From: Sthenelais limicola
Lineage: Eukaryota > Annelida > Polychaeta > Phyllodocida > Sigalionidae
NCBI GenBank assembly: GCA_942159475.1
Contig: OW804097.1
Location: forward strand, 39,320,298 to 39,384,297
Length of the DNA: 64,000 nt
Reading direction: 5' to 3'
Shown: positions 58,201 to 64,000 of the stretch, one piece after another
Layout: each line of letters begins with the position of its first letter
How positions within the stretch are numbered: the first letter of the stretch is position 1
The notes under the pieces: generated by a model
What the model was told of the DNA's origin: nothing
Database searches by the model: none
Seen by the model: only the letters and a program-made list of their open reading frames with translations
Translations under genes and position numbers: made by a program

Positions 58201-61200
58201 AGATTATAAACAAGCATGCACAACATACGATGAAGTTACAATAATAGATTGAAGACATTTACATTTAGGTATGGGCTCACGGATGACAATTCAGTTCAGA
58301 GTAACCATGGTCTTCCGCCCACTGCTGTGTCTAGCTAGGCCTAACTCTATGGAACTAGATCTAGTTGTTAGTTTAAACGTGTATGTGATTGAGATTGTTC
58401 TACCGGATATTTTAATCCAAAAAATTTAGTCCGCGTGGAATAAGTGATTTTAATCTAGCTATCCATCTTCTTTCCTCCTTGTCTCTCTCATGTCTAGCCT
58501 CCTGGGAGTCAGAGTGTTGCATGATGAGACTTGAAATAGAGATGGATATGCTCTCCCATTTTTGTGTGACATCAGGGTGTGACGAGTGCATATGTCTCGC
58601 CACTGTTGTGTCATTGTTTTTCCTAATGTCCTAGATCTAGTTGTTGATGTTCGAATAACCATAATTTAATTGTTTATCCTAATGTCTGTTTGCTCTCTGT
58701 AGTTGCAGCGTGAGGCTGAGGAAAATGCTCGTCGCGAGGAGGATAGGCGAAGACGTGAAGAAGAAGACCGCCGCAGAAAGGAGGAAGAGAGGCGGCAGCG
58801 CGAAGCAGAAGAAAGGAGGCGACAGATCGAGGAACAGCGCAGAAAGGATCAGGAGGAGTTGGAGAGGAAGAGACAGGAAGAGATCCGTCGCAGACAAGTA
58901 AGTATTCTTCTTGTTTTAATAATCTTTATGCAGGAAATTTAATGTTGGCATATGCCGGTATAGAGAAAACTGGCTCACCCGGTCTTCTGCCCTTTCTTAA
59001 CTTCTATGTTCTTCGTGTAAACTTACATATTTTGATTCTATGGAAATTTGATATCTTATGGATGTAGGGTTTGTGAATGTAAGTTGAGAGGAGGGGGGGG
59101 GGGGGGGTGAGATGAGATGTGTATAATACCAATTTACTCGCCAGTCTCTGAAGTGTTATGTTTTTTTCTGTTTCTGTGAAACTGCAGCTGTATCGCTACT
59201 CAACTTGGATTTCATTATTCAATTTCATGGAAGGCTAAATCATAAATTGAGCTAATGTTGTTGCCTGAAGTAAAGGTTTATAGATTGGGTGCGATCTTGT
59301 GTGAAATGTCCCGTAATTGTGTCCACAGGAAAAAGCCGAGGAACTGCGCCGCCAACAACAAGAAACTCTGCGCCGTCTACAAGAGGAACAAATGGCCAAC
59401 ATGCAGGTAAATAACTCATGATATACTTTACTTTAAATTAGATTGAAATAGTCTTTATTTGCTAAGATGGTATACAAATGGGCTGCAAACATCTGAAATT
59501 GATTCAGGTCTTCCAGTTCATGCCTGACTTTGTGCGACATTCTTAGTTTCAATTCATGTGACTAGGACTAGAAGAGGGAGCTGATAGTTTACACATAGGT
59601 ACTGGGAAAAGTTGTAAATATCAAGTAATAGGGCTAAGGGTTATAGATAATGGGGTTTTGATTTTTTTAAGCGTTCGACTAGTATAGTACGTACTTACAA
59701 GACATACAATTTGGTATTGGACACATACCGTGTAAATTTGAATTTGGACTCGTATGTGTCCTTCACATTATGTTTTACCCATATTGCGAGGGTTTATAAT
59801 AAAGAGTAAATGGAGCTTTCTTTTAACTTTTAGCTACTTTATGGCGATTCCCAATCCAAAGCAAAGGTTTATATTTCAAGATTCTTCTTAGCTAAGGGCA
59901 TGACGTAAATAGTCTGTACACTTTTCATTTTGTTTTGTTAATTCACTATTCATAAGATTTTATATCTGAAGAAATATATTGATATTCTTAAGGTTATTTG
60001 GGGAATCAAGGTTGAGTAGCAGTTCGCTTTTCACTGAGATGAATTTTTATTTATATATGCTTTTCATTTGATTTCCAATAAGTCAAGAGACTTCTCACCT
60101 TTGTGGGATGTAACACTTAATCGATATTCATTAATATTTGCCACGCCCAGTTGTGGTCTTGTTTTGGCGGCAGCGTTAAGGGAAGCCGATTCTCATGCGA
60201 TTCTCTCAGAATTTAGTGTAAAATAGTCCTCTGCGGCGCAAAATCGCATGAGAATCGGCTTGGTGGACTAGGCCCTTTAGTCTAAAGATTGCTTTTTAAA
60301 CACTACATATCCAGTTCAACATTTGTTTTTATAAATAATTTGCCTATCTGACATGTCATTCTATTCAGTAGTTGCAACTCAGTTGATGGTCCTTTTTTGC
60401 TACTAGAATTATCCTTAATCTAAGAAAAATGTATTAGGTTACAAATCGATATGTATGAATATTTCAGCCTAGATTAATCGTATTAATACACTATTTTGCC
60501 TGACTGAACAACTATTTATTCAAAAGAAATAATTGGGATCTTTTTCCTCTCCTGGTTACAGTTGCCCCAGACAGCTCAGTGGGCCAGTAACAGCAGGAAC
60601 AGCCCGTCTAACAGCGCGCCTTCTTTAGCTGAAATCCAGGAATTGGAGGCTCAACGAGCCGCCAAAGAAATGGAAGAGGTACGTATAGGCTTTCTCATTT
60701 TTTCTTTTATCGGTTGTTAATCTTCACTTATCTCTCTTATCTTTTAAGTACGAGCAAAGTTGAAGATTGGTATTTGTATCAATTCATTACTAGTGCTTAC
60801 TCTGTGGTGTCCTTCTGGTTTGAGGCCATTATTATGTTCTGTATTCTCGCTGATGGAATGTTTACAGTGTGTAGCCCTGGGCACATAATATAACTTGATT
60901 TGTCACATCAAAGGAAAAGCGAAATCCAGTAAGGCAATCCAGAGGGATTAAATACCGAAGGAAATCGGGCTGGGTTTTTTTTATCCTGCAACTTTAAACA
61001 AAGCATTCATTCTACCCTACCATCATATGTGTTTTCAGCTGAGTCTTATATTCTTTAGAAGCAACGGCGGATCGAGCAGCAGCGTCAACAACTGGCTGCC
61101 ATTCAGCAACAACAGCAGCAACAGAGTAAGACCTGGGCGCAACAGCGGCAGGCGTAAGTCATCTGTGCTTCTATGTGTATATTATACAGGCATTACACAT

Positions 61201-63988
61201 ATTCTTTTAATGGATACATATCTCGCGAGCTAGATGAAATTTATTCCAAGCCTTTTAAATCCCTGAGAAAGGGGCAAAGGCCATTGAAAGTCATTGAAGA
61301 AAATGACAATTCATGTAACCTTGATATTTCATACTGCCGTTGTGACCAATTATCGTAATTTGTGGGTGATAGTTCCATATCTGTTGTCTTGTTAGGATGA
61401 ACACGAATACAGTGCCCACATCAACCAGCAGCACTCCCTCTCTGCTGGAGATTCAGCAGGAACAAGCGCTGCAGCTAGAGCGAGAGAAACAACGACAGCA
61501 ACAACAGCAGCAACAAAAGGTACGCCCTGCAGTAAGTCTCAAACCGTCGCAGCATCATGGCGCACCACCCTTTTACATCTTCTCAATTTATCCATTTTTC
61601 TCAATTTATCTTTTTTATTAATAGTCTTGACTGAAAATAATTCATGTCAATTTGTATAATATGAGGACCAAATAAACTTACCAAATATTATTGGAAAGAT
61701 TAAAACATTTCCTCCCCATGCAAAACCCCTCCCTAGTAGCTTAATTGTATACTATATATCGTGTATAGGCGCAGAACTTGCCACTGCGTACGGCGGCTGT
61801 GTGGAGTGGGGCGTCTAACGCGTCTCACTGGGCGGCTGAGGGAGCCTGGGGTAATCTTCAGAACCGCCAGCCCGCTGGCTTCTGGGATGATGCAGTTGGC
61901 GGCGCCTGTAACAAGAAAACTACAGCTGCTGCTTCTAATAAGTAAGTTTAAACAGTACATACTTAAATATAATAAAAATGTAATATAGCCAACAACTTAG
62001 GGCACGGTGTTGGCTTTGGACCCAGATGTGGGTTCAAATCCCGATTTCTCCTCCACTGGAGAAGACCATCGGTATGAGCTAACTTAGTTCTGGTGAAAGA
62101 AATATTTTTACTGACTAGTAATAATAATGTTTATTTGACCATTTCAAAATTAAAACAAATAGGTGCTATACAGGTCAGGTGTCCAGGTCTTCCTGTGTAT
62201 ACTCTTTCAACATGACATCACAACACATGAGAAAACATCAACATTATTGAGATGAGAATATATGAAGAGCCTTCTAAACAGAAAATATGAATAAAGGCCG
62301 AGTGCTAAATCCACAACGAGTAAGTTGTTGGCACAAGTGTAATGAAAGTGACAGACCTGACAGAACCTAGACAATTATAAAAAGGACAAAAAATACTCCT
62401 GAAACTTGCCAGAAATGGTTTTTTTGATTGATTTATTTTACTTAGAATAACAAAATGTTATTTCTACTTTAGATCCCACTTCATGCTCTACTCAAGCTCA
62501 AATTATTAAAGGAACTACATCAACCTATCATCACATCATCCAATAGCATAAATCGCATCACGAATCGTCACTATTCTTTTTGCTGTTTATATTATTTCAC
62601 CAAGAGTAATATCAAATCGGTGACCAGAAAGAAGGAACACACTCAGTGTTATCGATACACCAGTAGAAAAATGCATTTAAGTGAAGTTACGAGAGAGGTG
62701 GTTACCAGTAGCGATAGTAGAAGCCGGTTTAACCTTGGACACGCTAATTTATTGCTTTTAACAAGATTGCAGTAAGGGATTTTGAGGAAAATATCTCAAA
62801 TCGGGGAAAGGCTGGGAATTTGATTGGCCCAGAAGAAAAGAAGGTGGTTTGTCGCCTATGTCACAGTACATAGTAGTGTCTTTATTTTCACTGCAACTAC
62901 TGTGCAGTGGAACAACATTGAAGACTCAAAGGGGAAATAGATCGAAATAATTATGCTGGAATTTTGAAATTCATCAGGGAAAAATAAGGAAATGTTGTTT
63001 TCATGAAATGCTGGTAACCCTGTATGTTAATGCTTTCCATCCAAACTCAAGCTATACATGTTTATGGATCCTGACCCTCTTCCATACATTTCCGTGTCTC
63101 TATCTATTGCAGCAATTCCACGAATAGTTTCCCGTCATTATCAACAAGTGTTGTACCACAGCAGGCTGTGGCCAGTAATAAAAATAAAGCGTCCAAGGCC
63201 AAGAGAGAAGAGGTGGGTAGTAATAATAACTATTTGTTAGATTTGTTTGAAAATACTCAAATATGAGGTCTTATAATTTCGTACTGCATAACTAATCTAC
63301 TATATTTGAGCTTCACTTATTGCCATTTTGAGATGGCCCCTCGCCCATTAAAGAAGCTGGTCCTCATGTCCTCGGCATCATTAACAGTTGCAACTATTCT
63401 TTACTGTAGGAATCAGTCCAGCGCCTCTTCCAACAAGCTATGAAGCCTAAGGATGAGTTCACCCAGTGGTGTGAAAACGCACTCAGAGGCATGCAATCTT
63501 CAGTTGATGGTGAGTCAGATATTCTGCCTTTTCTGTTTCCATTGTTTATGTATATTTTCATGAACTAACTTTGTAAAAAGTCTCAAAGTCTGCAACAAAA
63601 AAGTTGCATGTCATGGCTAATTGGTATCATCGTCTTACATCTGTCCAATCTATTTATACTGACATGAGTAGACTTGTGTTGGCCGGGTCAAGGTACAGGC
63701 TTGTATTTCATCAATGCATCCATGTCGCAAAACCCACAAAGAAATCTTAATTGATACAAGTCATTTGCATCTTCGTTTGTTCGCACGATCACAAAGTTGA
63801 ATCTTCGTCTCTCTCACCCAACAGTGCCAACCTTCGTAGCTTTTCTCATGGATGTGGAGTCCCCTTACGAGGTTCATGATTACGTAAGGTCATACCTAGG
63901 AGAGAGCAAGGAGGCCATTGAATTTGGAAAACAGTTCCTAGAGCGACGTTCTAAGTACAAGAACCATTTGAAACAAGAGCAACCTGAG
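49208..63988 (+). CDS. GIGYF: GRB10-interacting GYF protein (GIGYF1/2 orthologue), 22 coding exons, 3' incomplete
   Basis: Translational repressor and mRNA-decay adaptor that binds the cap-binding protein 4EHP, DDX6/CCR4-NOT and proline-rich partners through its GYF domain. Exons: 49208-49239, 49682-49922, 50393-50504, 50768-50879, 51028-51227, 51971-52105, 52523-52608, 53182-53331, 54329-55479, 56115-56387, 57212-57405, 57657-57763, 57994-58167, 58703-58897, 59329-59406, 60562-60678, 61059-61153, 61396-61519, 61769-61941, 63113-63212, 63410-63509, 63825-63988. Phases agree throughout (1,371 codons). Landmarks: MAETMKFGPQWL start, 4EHP motif RYGREEMLAL (49785), VNSTAVLRMMGRG, RGG stretches, LPEW...GTFDSSGAFMSMK, GYF domain in exon 9, SVWDIE (exon 12, candidate DDX6 site), charged coiled coil, FWDDAV, and FTQWCE...VESPYEVHDYVRSYLG at the end. 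The exon 8 donor (GTGGTC) is weak and was chosen to keep the frame. Confidence 0.95.
55142..55348 (+). other. GIGYF: GYF domain of GIGYF
   Basis: WFYRDPQGDLQGPFKAAEMA followed by EWFSAGYFTMNLLVKRGCD and FQPLGELIKRWGRVPFLPGP shows the signature GPF-x4-M-x2-W-F-x2-GYF. GYF domains bind PPG-phi-type proline-rich peptides; in GIGYF partners these include GRB10 and TNRC6. Position in the protein (after a Ser/Thr/Gln-rich segment, before poly-Gln) is as in animal orthologues. Confidence 0.95.
57994..59406 (+). other. GIGYF: Charged coiled-coil exons of GIGYF with NAGNAG acceptor
   Basis: Exons 13-15 encode long E/R/Q runs (EEAERERRRQEEEMRKRQED and similar), the single-helix region between the DDX6-binding part and the C-terminal domain. 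Exon 13 has tandem acceptors TAG at 57988-57990 and CAG at 57991-57993; use of the first would add one in-frame Gln. Confidence 0.8.
59091..59108 (+). repeat. Intronic poly(G) run
   Basis: About 15 guanines in the intron after exon 14. The length may be unreliable because homopolymers are hard to sequence. Confidence 0.6.
60183..60261. repeat. Perfect 20-bp inverted repeat in a GIGYF intron
   Basis: AAGCCGATTCTCATGCGATT at 60183-60202 and its exact reverse complement at 60242-60261, with a 39-bp loop. A small foldback element or MITE remnant in the intron between exons 15 and 16. Confidence 0.75.
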
Positions 63989-64000
63989 GTGGGTGTTAGC

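Overview
This is eukaryotic nuclear DNA from an animal, most likely a marine invertebrate (I lean towards a mollusc or another non-vertebrate; the sequence alone does not settle it). Genes are split by GT-AG introns, the DNA is AT-rich, and one clearly conserved animal gene, GIGYF, fills the right end. The first ~47 kb is a dense pile of transposable elements, many inserted into one another. I see no rRNA, no tRNA, no CRISPR array and no operon structure.

Left part (1-31 kb): a G-rich tandem array (1.5-2.6 kb); four phase-compatible exons for a short basic protein (4.5-6.9 kb); a solo LTR with target duplication (7.9-8.4 kb); a broken Crypton-type tyrosine recombinase (9.4-11.7 kb); a 5'-truncated CR1-like LINE (14.7-17.6 kb); a DDE-type transposase with a visible D-83-D-32-E arrangement (17.9-19.9 kb); a LINE fragment (21.4-22.0 kb); and a second, decayed and intron-containing copy of the same transposase family (22.5-29.1 kb). 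The 4.5-6.9 kb exons resemble the start of the second copy, so the first transposase gene may have been split by the Crypton and LINE insertions.

Middle (31-47 kb): the most interesting object is a nearly full-length CR1-like LINE (32.7-38.7 kb). Its first reading frame carries a NADAR/YbiA-type N-glycosidase domain. A second frame encodes an SGNH (GDSL) esterase, and a third encodes AP-like endonuclease plus reverse transcriptase. SGNH esterases are known in CR1-like ORF1 proteins; a NADAR domain there is, to my knowledge, not standard. NADAR enzymes cleave N-glycosidic bonds and some remove ADP-ribose from guanine in DNA, so a role in protecting retrotransposon nucleic acid is conceivable (inference). 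It is followed by an RNase H-bearing LINE on the minus strand, a solo LTR with an internally duplicated 5' part, a 454-bp MITE made largely of AACCGAT-like words, and a 2.8-kb terminal-inverted-repeat element with a proline/serine-like CCCCAAA minisatellite.

Right part (47-64 kb): GIGYF on the plus strand, 22 coding exons readable in one continuous frame of 1,371 codons and running off the window. It keeps the N-terminal 4EHP-binding motif, RGG-rich segments, the GYF domain, a candidate DDX6-binding segment, a long charged coiled coil and most of the conserved C-terminal helical domain. This gene acts in cap-dependent translational repression and mRNA decay and is unrelated to the elements on its left.
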